IMG/VR virus record: IMGVR_UViG_3300036790_000198 | Location: 1 to 64,000 of that record | Source: a virus | Reading direction: 5' to 3' (one strand) | Length of the DNA stretch: 64,000 nt | Translations under genes and position numbers: made by a program | In this document: in pieces, positions 30,884 through 40,016 of the stretch | Layout: the number at the start of each line of letters is the position of its first letter | Numbering within the stretch: the stretch's first letter is position 1 | Notes under the pieces: model-generated | What the model was told of the DNA's origin: nothing | Database searches by the model: none | What the model saw: only the letters and a program-made list of their open reading frames with translations

Positions 30884-32946
30884 TTGAGCCCTGCCACCCT
30901 GATAAGATCAAACAGCACGCGCGCGTACCTCACGCCGCCGCTTAGATCCACGATCTGAAACAGCGCCTCATGCGTCTCACGGTGTCGCGTGACGTTCACC
31001 ATCGCGTTCTCACCCGAGGTGATAGCGAGGGTGAGTGAGACGGCGGGCGTCAGGCCCCTCCACGGCAGAAGCACAATGCGGCTCTCGACATCGATCAGGC
31101 TGTAATTCAACTTCGCCGGCAGCCACGGCAGGCGCGTATCGTCATAGAACGCGGCCTCGATGATGCAGGTCGTGCGCTCCAGGTACTCAGAACGGCCAAA
31201 GCGGACCCTACCCTGCGGCTCGGCGATGATGATCGCGTAGCCATAGGGCGACTCGACGGGCGGCGGCAGCGTTCCGGTGAGCGCGGCAATGCCGGTCGAC
31301 GCCGAGACCGCGGCCATCGTGATCGTTCCTGGCACTAGGAGCGCGCCGCCCGCCATCCCGGCAGTGAGGCCGGCGCCCGAGAGTGAGATTTGGGCGGCGC
31401 CATTCGGCTGTACGCGGCCCGCCGAGTTCGTCTCGCCCAGGGCGCCCGTCGTCCCGGCGCCGGCGGTCTGCGCCCTCGCGACCGATACAGATGCGCCCTC
31501 GCCATGCATCACCCCGGCCGCCGCCATCAAGACGCTGGCTACGGATGGGACGGAGCCAAAGACTGAGATCGATGCCGGGATGCCCTCTTGAGCCGCGCCG
31601 ACTGAGGTGCTGGCTGCGGATACCTGCAACCCCCCGGCGCCGATCGTTGGGGCCGCTGCAGCGCTGCCAGAGGCTCCACGGACCGCGCTCGAGCCCGCCC
31701 CTTTGACCAAGACGCACGCCCAGGTCGCAGCCGTAGCGAGGATCCTCAGCGCGCCCATGGCGGTAAGCTGGATCATGGCGGCGGTCGACATGCCACCCAA
31801 GGCGCCAATCTGGTCCGTGACGGGCTGGATCGGCTGCTCGGTGCCTGCGGTCATGGAGACAGCGAGGAAGCCGGAAGCGACCGCAGCGATGGGAGCGACT
31901 TTCGCGGTGCTCACTGCGGCCCCGGGCGCGCTCACTTGATCTGTGACTGGCGGTGTCGGCTGCTCAGCGTTTGCGGTGAGAGAGACGCCGATAAAGCCCG
32001 TGGCATTGGGATTTACCGGAGCGGCGATACCGGTGGCGAGCGCGCCGCCAGTGACGGCAGGGGAGAATGCGCCCCCTAGAGGGATGGCCCCAGAACTGTC
32101 GGCGACGCCCAGTCCCCGCACGGCCGCAGGGGCGCCTGTTTGTACTTGACCGACGGCGAGACTCGCGCCTGATGCCACGGGCGAGGCGGTCCCCGGCATC
32201 GGCGCGCTACCACTGGTGGCTGCGGCACCCGCCATCGCCAGTGCGCCAGCGCCGGTGAGTGCGGCATCAGCGGCAGAGGCGGCGGCTCCAAATGAGGTCA
32301 TCGCGCCGGGGCTGGCGGCTGGCGTCAGCAGCCACTGAATAACGACGAAACCGTCCGTTCCATCCGCTGAAGTGGTGTAGGCCGGAGTGATCGATCCGCC
32401 GCTACCGGCATAGCCACTCCAGCAGTAGGCCATGTCGAAGTCATCAGATCCGGTGCCGCTCCCCAGGTTGGTTCCGGAGGTTGTGATCGTGTCGGTGCCT
32501 GAACTGGCGTTGTAGCAAAACGACAGGAGCGTCGAGCCGGAAGGCACCGTGACTGCGGTGCCGATGATGGCATTGGCACCGGTCCCGGGAGCGCTTCGGT
32601 TCACTACGGTCGGAGCGCCTACGGAAGAGACGCCCGAGTAGTCGATGCCCTGAGCGACGAGCCCGTCTCCGGATGTGGCTGTGCACGTCGTCGTCTGCGA
32701 GCTGCCACTCGCGCTTAACAGGTACCCGGTGGCGGTCTCGTCAGAAACTGGATCAGTCCACGGGAAGCTGCCGCCGGAGGTCGTATAAGTGCCCCCGGTG
32801 CCGCTGAATGTACAGACGACGTTGCTTGAGAAGTCGACCGAAACAAATATCAGCGTGTCACTGGCGGCACTTGGGGTAAAGGCCGGTGACGTGAGCGGCG
32901 AGTTGCCCGAGAACGCCGTGATCAGCTTTTGGAAGGTGATCGCCAT
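30880..32946 (-). CDS. Modular Ala/Gly-rich tail protein with C-terminal domain shared with 48518-48898 (688 aa)
   Basis: Residues ~1-210 are an isolated beta domain (LITAFSGNSPLTSPAFTPSA). Residues ~215-560 are Ala/Gly/Ser/Thr-rich repeats, including an obvious ~42-residue duplication (GFIGVSLTANAEQPTPPVTD and GFLAVSMTAGTEQPIQPVTD). Residues ~570-688 (FGRSEYLERTTCIIEAAFYD ... HRETHEALFQIVDLSGGVRY) are clearly paralogous to the 126-aa protein between portal and terminase. No enzyme motif. A long flexible fibre or spacer with a docking end is the simplest reading. Confidence 0.65.
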   Translation of the reverse strand: MAITFQKLITAFSGNSPLTSPAFTPSAASDTLIFVSVDFSSNVVCTFSGTGGTYTTSGGSFPWTDPVSDETATGYLLSASGSSQTTTCTATSGDGLVAQGIDYSGVSSVGAPTVVNRSAPGTGANAIIGTAVTVPSGSTLLSFCYNASSGTDTITTSGTNLGSGTGSDDFDMAYCWSGYAGSGGSITPAYTTSADGTDGFVVIQWLLTPAASPGAMTSFGAAASAADAALTGAGALAMAGAAATSGSAPMPGTASPVASGASLAVGQVQTGAPAAVRGLGVADSSGAIPLGGAFSPAVTGGALATGIAAPVNPNATGFIGVSLTANAEQPTPPVTDQVSAPGAAVSTAKVAPIAAVASGFLAVSMTAGTEQPIQPVTDQIGALGGMSTAAMIQLTAMGALRILATAATWACVLVKGAGSSAVRGASGSAAAAPTIGAGGLQVSAASTSVGAAQEGIPASISVFGSVPSVASVLMAAAGVMHGEGASVSVARAQTAGAGTTGALGETNSAGRVQPNGAAQISLSGAGLTAGMAGGALLVPGTITMAAVSASTGIAALTGTLPPPVESPYGYAIIIAEPQGRVRFGRSEYLERTTCIIEAAFYDDTRLPWLPAKLNYSLIDVESRIVLLPWRGLTPAVSLTLAITSGENAMVNVTRHRETHEALFQIVDLSGGVRYARVLFDLIRVAGLN

Positions 32947-32947
32947 G

Positions 32948-34921
32948 CTACTGCACGGTCCAGTTCGTCACGCTCTGGACCGTGGAGTGGTTGTAGTCCG
33001 AGGCGCCAAAGCCTACGTAAGCGGCGCTCCCGTTGACCACCGTCGGAATGTTCACCGTCCAGCTAAAATTCTGAGTGGTCGAAGTGACGGTATCTTTCAG
33101 AGTCAGCGACAGCGTGGTCGTTGAATTGTTGTAGGAGAGCGTCCCCTGCATCAAATGCCCGCTCGTGAGTGAAATGCCCGAGAGGCTCGTATCAGAGCCG
33201 TGCGGGACGGCGCCCCCCGTATACATCCCTACGGTGCCGTTCCAGGCGTCGAACTTGACGCACAGGCTGGAGGGGATACCGGAATACCCAGCACAGGGAG
33301 CACTCTGCGAATAGTTCGGGAACCCGACGGCGTAAGGTCCTCCACCCCCGCTCATGCAGACGCCGGTCGAGGTATCGTCAGAGGCAGGGAGCGGATTGTT
33401 GATAATGAAGGTGAGCGCGTTTTGGCTCGGCGAGCCGGTCATCGAGAACTCGAACACAGTCGAGAGCGCGGTGATATCGACTGGCGCCAGATAGAAGGCG
33501 GTGCCGGTCTGCGACCCGCCGTCACTTGAGCTCGGGGTGAGTTCGATATAACCCGAACCGTTCACGGTGGCGACGGCATTCGTTGCAATGCGCCCGGCGG
33601 AGCTGGCGAAGCCGCTCGGGTAATTGATCGTGGGGGTGCCGGATGACTGGATCTGGTAATCCGCCTGGGCTTGGAAACTATCAGTGAAGTTCGCCTGCAC
33701 CGCTATCGCATTGACAATGGTGCTCGCGCTGACCGTAAACGAGCCGGTATAGAGCGTTGAGGCTTCGGTTGCCGGGCTGCCGTTGATCGTGTAATAGATC
33801 GATGCACCCGATGGGCCTGAGATCGTGATCATCTGGCCGCTCGAATATTGGCCTGCGGCGGGACTGATCGTCGGGGTAGCGAGGCGCGAGTTATACCCTG
33901 AATACTGCGCCCAGGACTTGCAGTAGACGTTGGCGGGGTTGATGACGCCGCCCGTCACCCCGAGGCGAGCAGTGCTCGCGCCAACAATCGTCGGAATGTC
34001 TACCGGCCATTCAAAGTACGCCTTATTGCCCGTCCCCACGTCCGTGAAGACGACCGAGAGGATAGCGCCGTCGTAGACGATGTGGGCCGAGAATGTGTTG
34101 CCACTCTGCCCATAAAGCCCTTGCGGGGCCATATCCAAGGTCGCGGAAACGCCGTTATCGATGTAAGGAAGACAGTTGGCGTAAAGGCCTGCCATGGTGG
34201 GCGACACGCCGAAATTGCCCGCTCCTGTGCCCACGGGAGGCGTGGTATTGAACGCCACGCACACACTCGTCAGCGGCCCATAGCCCGCAGGATTCGTAGG
34301 GGGGGCATACTGGAAGTACCCCAAGCCATTGGAGTCGCCCTGCGCGACCGAACCCTTGACATCGTTCTGCATCACGAAGCAGAAGCCATAGCCGACGTTG
34401 GTCAGTGCATCGATCGTCGAGCCGGAGGCTATCGACAGGGAAGAACTGAGCGTGTAGGTGCCTGGTCCTCCGGTGCCGGTGCCAAAGGCCTTGACGTAGA
34501 CTTCCTGTCCGCCAAAGTTCTGTAGCGTCGTGCCCACATAGATCGTCCCCGAGATCATGCTCGCGACCGTCATCGTCGTCCCTGAACTGCCTCCTACGAA
34601 AGAACACGTCCCATAGGGGCTGTCTCCAACTGAGAACGAGATGTCGGTTGTGAAGGAGGTGACGTCGTAGGTAGCGTGCGTGTACGCCTGGCCGGCATCG
34701 TGGATGCCGTCATTCGTCGTGACGACGTAGAGATTATTGCCGCTATACCCGGTGCCAGCGTTGGTGGTGTCGATCGTTGCGGGCCGGGATGAGAAGTTGG
34801 CGTAATTGAAGATCGGTGTCGCGCCACCCCCGCCACCGCTTCCTACGGCCGTGACAACTGCGCGACTAGCCGATACTCCTGAGAATGAGATCGCGCCAGC
34901 GCCGGTCAGTGGTGTGCCCAC
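32948..34921 (-). CDS. Tail protein with two L-type lectin-like domains (657 aa)
   Basis: Residues ~75-345 (GYGFCFVMQNDVKG, GLGYFQYA, SVCVAFNT, TFSAHIVYDGAILSVVF, AYFEWPVDIPTIVG) and ~430-657 (ALTFIINN, CVKFDAWNG, NNSTTTLSLTLKD, NFSWTVNIPTVVN, AYVGFGAS) both show the strand order of bacterial legume-type (ConA-like) lectins. Between them residues ~350-425 (TPTISPAAGQYSSGQMITIS) match the chitobiase C-terminal-type spacer (CHB_HEX). A short phage fibre module (GTGGPGTYTLSS) lies near residue 155. GTG start. Carbohydrate recognition on the host is likely. Confidence 0.75.
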   Translation of the reverse strand: MGTPLTGAGAISFSGVSASRAVVTAVGSGGGGGATPIFNYANFSSRPATIDTTNAGTGYSGNNLYVVTTNDGIHDAGQAYTHATYDVTSFTTDISFSVGDSPYGTCSFVGGSSGTTMTVASMISGTIYVGTTLQNFGGQEVYVKAFGTGTGGPGTYTLSSSLSIASGSTIDALTNVGYGFCFVMQNDVKGSVAQGDSNGLGYFQYAPPTNPAGYGPLTSVCVAFNTTPPVGTGAGNFGVSPTMAGLYANCLPYIDNGVSATLDMAPQGLYGQSGNTFSAHIVYDGAILSVVFTDVGTGNKAYFEWPVDIPTIVGASTARLGVTGGVINPANVYCKSWAQYSGYNSRLATPTISPAAGQYSSGQMITISGPSGASIYYTINGSPATEASTLYTGSFTVSASTIVNAIAVQANFTDSFQAQADYQIQSSGTPTINYPSGFASSAGRIATNAVATVNGSGYIELTPSSSDGGSQTGTAFYLAPVDITALSTVFEFSMTGSPSQNALTFIINNPLPASDDTSTGVCMSGGGGPYAVGFPNYSQSAPCAGYSGIPSSLCVKFDAWNGTVGMYTGGAVPHGSDTSLSGISLTSGHLMQGTLSYNNSTTTLSLTLKDTVTSTTQNFSWTVNIPTVVNGSAAYVGFGASDYNHSTVQSVTNWTVQ

Positions 34922-34928
34922 TCACGTA

Positions 34929-35219
34929 TCAGCCCAGCGCATCCACTCGCGCAACGAGGGCATCGGCGATCGCATTCGACTGCTCTCCGGTCAGCTCCGC
35001 AATCGCAACGCCGTCGAGCTCGCCCTGCCAGGACTGCACAAGCTGGCTATGAGCTTCGTCCGGCCAGCGCTTGCCGACTACGCGAAGGATGCGCAGTTTA
35101 TGGCCCTTATGCTCGGCGACGTGATGCTCGCCGGCGTGTGGCGTTTCCTGCAGAGTTGAATCGTGCGGGCCGATCAGGTTGATGGGCGTGGCGTCGTAGG
35201 ACCAGTTGATTGTGGTCAT
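34929..35219 (-). CDS. Hypothetical protein (96 aa)
   Basis: His-rich middle (ETPHAGEHHVAEHKGHKLRI) and Trp-containing C-terminal helix (SQLVQSWQGELDG). No domain recognised. Placed among fibre genes. Confidence 0.5.
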   Translation of the reverse strand: MTTINWSYDATPINLIGPHDSTLQETPHAGEHHVAEHKGHKLRILRVVGKRWPDEAHSQLVQSWQGELDGVAIAELTGEQSNAIADALVARVDALG

Positions 35220-35229
35220 GTGTTGGTAC

Positions 35230-35952
35230 TCAACCTTTCTGGATCACGGCGGCCGAGGCGGCGATACTCGGCGTAATGCCCGAGGAAATGACTAGCGGTG
35301 TTGCCTTGTAGAGTATACCGGAACCGACTGCCGACGTGTTGACGGGACTGCCGTTTGAGGTCGTCGTCGAGAGCGTAATCGTGGATCCTGAGACGGTGCC
35401 GACATAGTAAAGCGTGCCACCGGTGATGCCTGTGGGCAAGCTCTCAGTCCCTGGAACCGGATAGACCACAACCTGATCATTCACGGTCGCCGAGTAACCA
35501 TAGACCGTCAACACGCCGGGGCTTGCCAGCGTGCAGGCGAACGGCACAACGGGGCCTGCGGTCGGGCCAAGAGCGCCGTGCGCAAGCAAAGTACCCGTTC
35601 CGGTCGATGAGAGGCCCAGGCCCCAGAACGCGGCAGTGCCGCCGGTCGCCCCGCAGGCGGCAAAGGAGATCTGCGCGGCATTGACGACGTTTGAGAACGT
35701 CGTGCCAGATCCTAGCGTCGCGGTAAAGCCGGACGTCGAGCGCGCTGAAGCCACACGCGCATAGTTGGTGTACGCGATCTCGCTTGTCGTCTGCGAGCCG
35801 GCATCGCCGGGGTCCGCTGTATGAAGCGACCAATAAAGACTCGTCACCGGACTACCGGCGTTTTGCGCGACCGCGCTCCAGGCGCCGGAGAAAGTCGCGG
35901 TGTAAAGCGCCTGAAGCTCCGCGAACGATTGTGCGAAAGTTTGGATAGCCAT
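35230..35952 (-). CDS. Phage tail fibre-like protein with inserted module (240 aa)
   Basis: LYWSLHTADPGDAGSQTTSE and ARVASARS...TFSNVVNAAQISFAACG are the signature of a short phage tail protein in which a 'GLGLSSTGTGTLLAHGAL' strand set follows. Within its last third an extra ~50-residue module (GTESLPTGITGGTLYYVGTV...STTTSNGSPVNTSAVGSG) is inserted, of a kind commonly copied between phage structural genes. Confidence 0.7.
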   Translation of the reverse strand: MAIQTFAQSFAELQALYTATFSGAWSAVAQNAGSPVTSLYWSLHTADPGDAGSQTTSEIAYTNYARVASARSTSGFTATLGSGTTFSNVVNAAQISFAACGATGGTAAFWGLGLSSTGTGTLLAHGALGPTAGPVVPFACTLASPGVLTVYGYSATVNDQVVVYPVPGTESLPTGITGGTLYYVGTVSGSTITLSTTTSNGSPVNTSAVGSGILYKATPLVISSGITPSIAASAAVIQKG

Positions 35953-35971
35953 GAATGATGTCTCTCTAAAG

Positions 35972-36250
35972 TTACTTGACTTGCAGAATCGTGCGCAGAC
36001 CTCGCGCCCGGTACTCCGCGATATCCAACGCCCAGTCGGGGTAGAACAATTTCAGGACTTGGGTGAATCTGTCGCCGGTGGCGATGGACTCGAGAACTTG
36101 TCCCACCAAGCCGCCGCCGTCGCGCCAGAATTCTCGCCCGCGGTCAATGTCGGTAAGGAAAGATTGAATTCCGACGCATTCAAGTATGTAACTTGCGCAC
36201 CGATCCGACCCGAGCAAATCTGTAGGAACTCCTTCAGGTTCTGGCGCGGA
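35972..36250 (-). CDS. Candidate -1 frameshift extension of the tail chaperone
   Basis: This frame is open through the end of the previous gene and ends at 35972, giving a C-terminal part ending YPDWALDIAEYRARGLRTIL. The in-frame slippery heptamer A AAT TTT at 36256-36250 would shift ribosomes -1 from codon 144, giving a 236-aa fusion. Slippage further downstream, near 36110, is another possibility because the first frame stays protein-like to there. Confidence 0.45.
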   Translation of the reverse strand, partial: SAPEPEGVPTDLLGSDRCASYILECVGIQSFLTDIDRGREFWRDGGGLVGQVLESIATGDRFTQVLKLFYPDWALDIAEYRARGLRTILQVK

Positions 36251-36681
36251 AAATTTCGCGACGCACACGTAAAATACACGGCGCCGGCCTGCACCTCCCT
36301 GGCCTCACGCGCCGACAATACGTCCCGGTTGACGCACTCATCGAGCGGCACCGCTTCCCACTTCGTTCCCGTGGGTGCGAATACGTTGGTCAGTCGGCGG
36401 ATTTCACCGAGCAGACCGCGCTCGACTCCGACGCTCTTCGTCTGCGGATCATCCTTCCAGACGCCGATACGCTCGGAGACCTCTTTCAGGATCAGGTCGG
36501 CATTGCGGATACCGCCGCTACGGATGAGCCCATCGGCATCCATCTGCGCGTAGGTCATGTTGAGCGGACGGTGGTAAGCGAGGAAGGTCGCCTCCTCTAT
36601 CGGCGTCGAATGCGCGAACAGCACTACGCCATCGTCGCGCTCGATCGGGAGCACCAGATTTAAGGCCTTATCGATGCGCAT
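36052..36681 (-). CDS. Putative tail assembly chaperone (209 aa)
   Basis: Follows the tail tube gene, where tail assembly chaperones (the lambda G/GT and P2 E/E' equivalents) sit. It begins MRIDKALNLVLPIERDDGVV and contains YFTCASRNFPRQNLKEFLQI and LTAGENSGATAAAWWDKF near the C-terminus. It overlaps by 200 nt a second frame offset by -1, the usual sign of a programmed frameshift. Here several fibre-like genes separate it from the tape measure, which is unusual. Confidence 0.6.
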   Translation of the reverse strand: MRIDKALNLVLPIERDDGVVLFAHSTPIEEATFLAYHRPLNMTYAQMDADGLIRSGGIRNADLILKEVSERIGVWKDDPQTKSVGVERGLLGEIRRLTNVFAPTGTKWEAVPLDECVNRDVLSAREAREVQAGAVYFTCASRNFPRQNLKEFLQICSGRIGAQVTYLNASEFNLSLPTLTAGENSGATAAAWWDKFSSPSPPATDSPKS

Positions 36682-36684
36682 TTG

Positions 36685-37122
36685 CTATGGGAACAGGGCG
36701 CTGTTGGTCGGGTACGCGCCCCTCAACGTCACCGTAATGTCAGGCTTGTCCCCGTTGAAGTCCATGCCGTCGGGATTGACGATCGCGACCTGGTAGAGGT
36801 CGAACGCCGGGAAGTTGCTCGAATCCGAGCGAACGGTGACGGCGCCGAGCAGCGTGTTGGTTTCCCACTGACTTTTATAAAGCGCCGCGATGTTCATGGC
36901 TTTATTGATGTCAACGGCCAGCGTCGCCATCACGTAGAACTGGGGCGAGGTCACAACTCCCAAGGCGACAGGCAGATGGCGCGTCATCTCGCCATCGAAG
37001 GTCAAGCGGGCCATCGCCTTGCCCATGACGGAGGGCGTCAGGTTGAGCGAGAGGAATGAGGGAATGGAGACGCTCGTCAGGGCGAGGTTGATCGTGCCCA
37101 ATTGCGGGCTAGGATTGGCCAC
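36685..37122 (-). CDS. Tail tube protein (145 aa)
   Basis: Follows the sheath gene by 10 nt, the usual position of the tube. Beta-rich (RLTFDGEMTRHLPVALGVVT, SPQFYVMATLAVDINKAMN) with a conserved tube-like length. Assignment by order and size. Confidence 0.7.
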   Translation of the reverse strand: MANPSPQLGTINLALTSVSIPSFLSLNLTPSVMGKAMARLTFDGEMTRHLPVALGVVTSPQFYVMATLAVDINKAMNIAALYKSQWETNTLLGAVTVRSDSSNFPAFDLYQVAIVNPDGMDFNGDKPDITVTLRGAYPTNSALFP

Positions 37123-37132
37123 CGTTTACTCC

Positions 37133-38518
37133 TCAGCCTGCCACTGTGTTGTTACTGACCAAGACCGCGATCAGGATGTGCCTGAAGAACTGCGGCGCCC
37201 AGAACGCGATCGTTATGCCGCCGTAGGTGTTCGCAGCGTAGAGACTCGGGTTCTGCGTGATGTACGTGATGTACGGCACGGCGTTGATGACGTTTTGCCC
37301 GACATAGTCGCCATCGTTGAGATTGTTTACGAAAGTCTGCTGGTCCAAGCTCGTGCGGGTGACCGAGCCTTGCGAAAGCGCATATGCAACTGAGTTCACG
37401 AGCAACTGGTATTCGGAGTCCTGAAGGGTGTTGATGCCGGCTTGGCTGTACCAGAGGGGCGCCAAAGAATTGTTCGAGCCCTGGATGACGACGTTCGCCG
37501 CAGTCTGCTGCGCGTTGATGGCAAGATTATCGATCGCATACCACCAGGATGCGTCGTTGCCGTCCATCAGGGTGCCGGCGGATACCATCGACTGCGTCGG
37601 GAAGCCGCCCTCGGCGGCAGTCGCGACGTAGTTGACGTTGGCGCTCGTCAGTGTCGCAAGGAGCGCTGAGTTGCCGAGCACCGGATACGGCGTCGCATCA
37701 TTCAGATATTTGTACGCGAATGGGGTCAACTGATTGGTCGAGGACGGTGCGTAGGAGAGGAACGCCTGGAAAGCCTCTGCCGCATCGAACTCGGTGAGAT
37801 AGACGCCCGGCGCCTCGACCCATGTCTGAATCGACTTGATGCCGGCGTAGGCGGAATACGTGCCGGTCGTTGTCGTGGTCCAGAAATAGGTCTTGGAGGT
37901 ATCGGTATTGAACTGATTGGCGAGCGCGATGAAATTCGCCGAGCCGTCCCAGGTCTTCGGGATAAGGTAGACGTAGAACACCTGGCTCGTCGCGTTGACC
38001 GCGATGAATGTGCCAAGAGCAGTGGGACCGGTGGAAGCATCCGACGGCCCGAGCTCGAGCACGTACACGCCCTTGCTCGTCCCTTGCGCAAAGAAGTCCG
38101 TCACCGCCAACTGCAGCAGTACCTGACTCGGAGGCGTATACGTGCCGGCCGCGGTCTCGCTCCCGGGATTGCCTGCGAGCGCGTAAGTGAACGTCGCCGG
38201 ACCGGTAACAGCCGCGATGACCGTGCCATTGAAGCCTACGGGTGAGGCATTGGCGATCGTGGTCTCGAAGGTGTCGCCGGTTGTGAGCCCGGGGATATTG
38301 GCCGCAGCGGTCGCCGTGACCGTCCCGGCGCTCCAGGTTAGGCTCGAGAGTGTGAGGGGCGGGGCAATGAGTGGGGTGAGGTCGGACTCTTGCGTGAGGA
38401 GCGAATACGCCCCCGAGGCAAGGGAGGTCCCGCCTTGGGAGATTATGGCACCAGTACCCTGAAGGGTATTGGGCGTCGCTCCGAGTAAGGTCGAGACGGT
38501 GAGACTGACAATTGACAC
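37133..38518 (-). CDS. Contractile tail sheath protein, DUF3383 type (461 aa)
   Basis: The domain around FNTDTSKTYFWTTTTTGTYS and LTEFDAAEAFQAFLSYAPSS, and the C-terminal VNAVPYITYITQNPSLYAAN with a 'GQNVINAVPY' core, are typical of DUF3383 sheath proteins. Residues ~60-130 (SAGTVTATAAANIPGLTTGD ... FNGTVIAAVTGPATFTYALA) are an inserted Ig-like module frequent in phage sheaths. Together with the tube and baseplate genes this makes the phage a myovirus. Confidence 0.85.
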   Translation of the reverse strand: MSIVSLTVSTLLGATPNTLQGTGAIISQGGTSLASGAYSLLTQESDLTPLIAPPLTLSSLTWSAGTVTATAAANIPGLTTGDTFETTIANASPVGFNGTVIAAVTGPATFTYALAGNPGSETAAGTYTPPSQVLLQLAVTDFFAQGTSKGVYVLELGPSDASTGPTALGTFIAVNATSQVFYVYLIPKTWDGSANFIALANQFNTDTSKTYFWTTTTTGTYSAYAGIKSIQTWVEAPGVYLTEFDAAEAFQAFLSYAPSSTNQLTPFAYKYLNDATPYPVLGNSALLATLTSANVNYVATAAEGGFPTQSMVSAGTLMDGNDASWWYAIDNLAINAQQTAANVVIQGSNNSLAPLWYSQAGINTLQDSEYQLLVNSVAYALSQGSVTRTSLDQQTFVNNLNDGDYVGQNVINAVPYITYITQNPSLYAANTYGGITIAFWAPQFFRHILIAVLVSNNTVAG

Positions 38519-38536
38519 TGGTTAGGCTCCGGTCAA

Positions 38537-39478
38537 TTACGCGGGCAATTTGTTGAGGAGAATGGTAGGCACGGCTTTGAGAATCAGTTTCTGCGCCACC
38601 GTGTTGACGCGTGATTGGGTGTAGGAGACTCTCACATCGATCATTTTCTGCATGGCGATGGCTTGCAGTTCCTGCTGCGGGCGCTTGCCGTCCACGACTG
38701 TCGTGGCTTTCATGATGCCAAAGTTGTTAGTATCCAGGGTGTACTGAAACATGGCGTTCAAAAAGTCGATGGCCTCGTTGCTCTGCAGGCCATAGAGCAC
38801 AATCCGCACGTTGTCTGCTACCAACTGCGTGCTGGAGGAGTTCGCATCTAGGCCCGGCATCACGGTCAGTGGCTCTGGCCCGCTGATGATGACTGCCCCA
38901 TAAGGAGGGGTCAGATTAGGTTCCACCAGATCCGCCGGATAAAGAGTCAAGTTCGGCTTGAAGCCGTAGAGAGGCTTGTACCGAGCGAAATCGAGCCAAA
39001 GCGGCATGCTGTTGGAGACCACCGCTCGGGTGGGATCGATGAGCCCTGGCGTATCGAGTAAGAGCGAAGCCAGCGCCGGGTAAATCGACTTGCACTCGTA
39101 GTGCCAGATACCGGCCTGCTCATAGCGACCCATCTGACGCGAGAAGGCGAAACGGAACTCCTCGACCGTGGCCACGAAGATCGTGTTGGGCGGCGCGCTC
39201 TCGAAATCGGTGATCCGACTGTCGGCCGTAAACCAGATATGCGCGAGGCCCACCGTCTCGTCCTCATTCTGTTCCCAGTCCTGGGAGAAGTGCAGCGACC
39301 CGCCGATCGGCTGCGTCTTCACCGTCGGCTGCCAATAGACGTACTTGTCATACGGCAACACGACGCGCGAGTAGCATTGAAAGACGAGTTCGCGGTGGCC
39401 GCTCAATTGATCTTTGGCGGCGCGCAGCAGCCCTGCCTCTTGGCCCGAGGCATCGGCGCCTTCGTCGAGAAGGCCCAT
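38537..39478 (-). CDS. Neck/tail-terminator-type protein (313 aa)
   Basis: The ATG at 39478 overlaps the preceding stop by one base (TGATG). A helical then beta protein (LAHIWFTADSRITDFESAPP, YPALASLLLDTPGL, VRIVLYGLQSNEAIDFLNAM), located between the gp10-like protein and the sheath, where tail terminator or completion proteins sit. Function inferred from position. Confidence 0.55.
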   Translation of the reverse strand: MGLLDEGADASGQEAGLLRAAKDQLSGHRELVFQCYSRVVLPYDKYVYWQPTVKTQPIGGSLHFSQDWEQNEDETVGLAHIWFTADSRITDFESAPPNTIFVATVEEFRFAFSRQMGRYEQAGIWHYECKSIYPALASLLLDTPGLIDPTRAVVSNSMPLWLDFARYKPLYGFKPNLTLYPADLVEPNLTPPYGAVIISGPEPLTVMPGLDANSSSTQLVADNVRIVLYGLQSNEAIDFLNAMFQYTLDTNNFGIMKATTVVDGKRPQQELQAIAMQKMIDVRVSYTQSRVNTVAQKLILKAVPTILLNKLPA

Positions 39479-39981
39479 CAGGACACCCACGCCGCGAACG
39501 AAGACATATACGTGCCGGTGTCACGGAACGACACCCGCCGCGGATTGCTTCGCCGGTACGGGTGAGCAAGGCGGTGACTGACGCCCCGCATCGCCGCCCC
39601 GGTCGGCGTCCCCGGTATCCCGGCCCGCTCCGCCGCGCCCGATGAGATCCAACGCTTGAAGTCCGACTGAATCGCCGACATGCCGCGGGCGAATGGGCTG
39701 ACTCGCCGGCCCGTGATCAACGCCTCGAGCGCGCCCTCGACCGAGTCCGCCAGCGCGTTCTCGATGACCTTGCCGCGCACGCGCGCGTAGGTCTCCATGA
39801 TCCCGTAGCGGTGCTCGAGCCACTGCGCCACATCCCCGGTGGTCACAGCGCCCACCTTGGCGGTCGCGGTGCGGTAGGGAACGACCATGACGCCCAAATT
39901 CAATGTCGGGCCCTTGCCCGAACTGACCGCAGGGGCTGCCCCACCGCCGCCGTAGGCACCGGTGGTGTCGCGAAAGAGCAT
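39478..39981 (-). CDS. Head-tail connector / gp10-like protein (167 aa)
   Basis: N-terminal GAYGGGGAAPAVSSGKGPTL then a helix with RVRGKVIENALADSVEGALE and a C-terminal MSSFAAWVS. The position between small capsid-proximal proteins and the tail terminator, and size, fit an HK97 gp10-like completion protein. Confidence 0.5.
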   Translation of the reverse strand: MLFRDTTGAYGGGGAAPAVSSGKGPTLNLGVMVVPYRTATAKVGAVTTGDVAQWLEHRYGIMETYARVRGKVIENALADSVEGALEALITGRRVSPFARGMSAIQSDFKRWISSGAAERAGIPGTPTGAAMRGVSHRLAHPYRRSNPRRVSFRDTGTYMSSFAAWVS

Positions 39982-40016
39982 GGGGCGGCTTGGCTAGGCT
40001 TACGCCGTGGAGTGGC

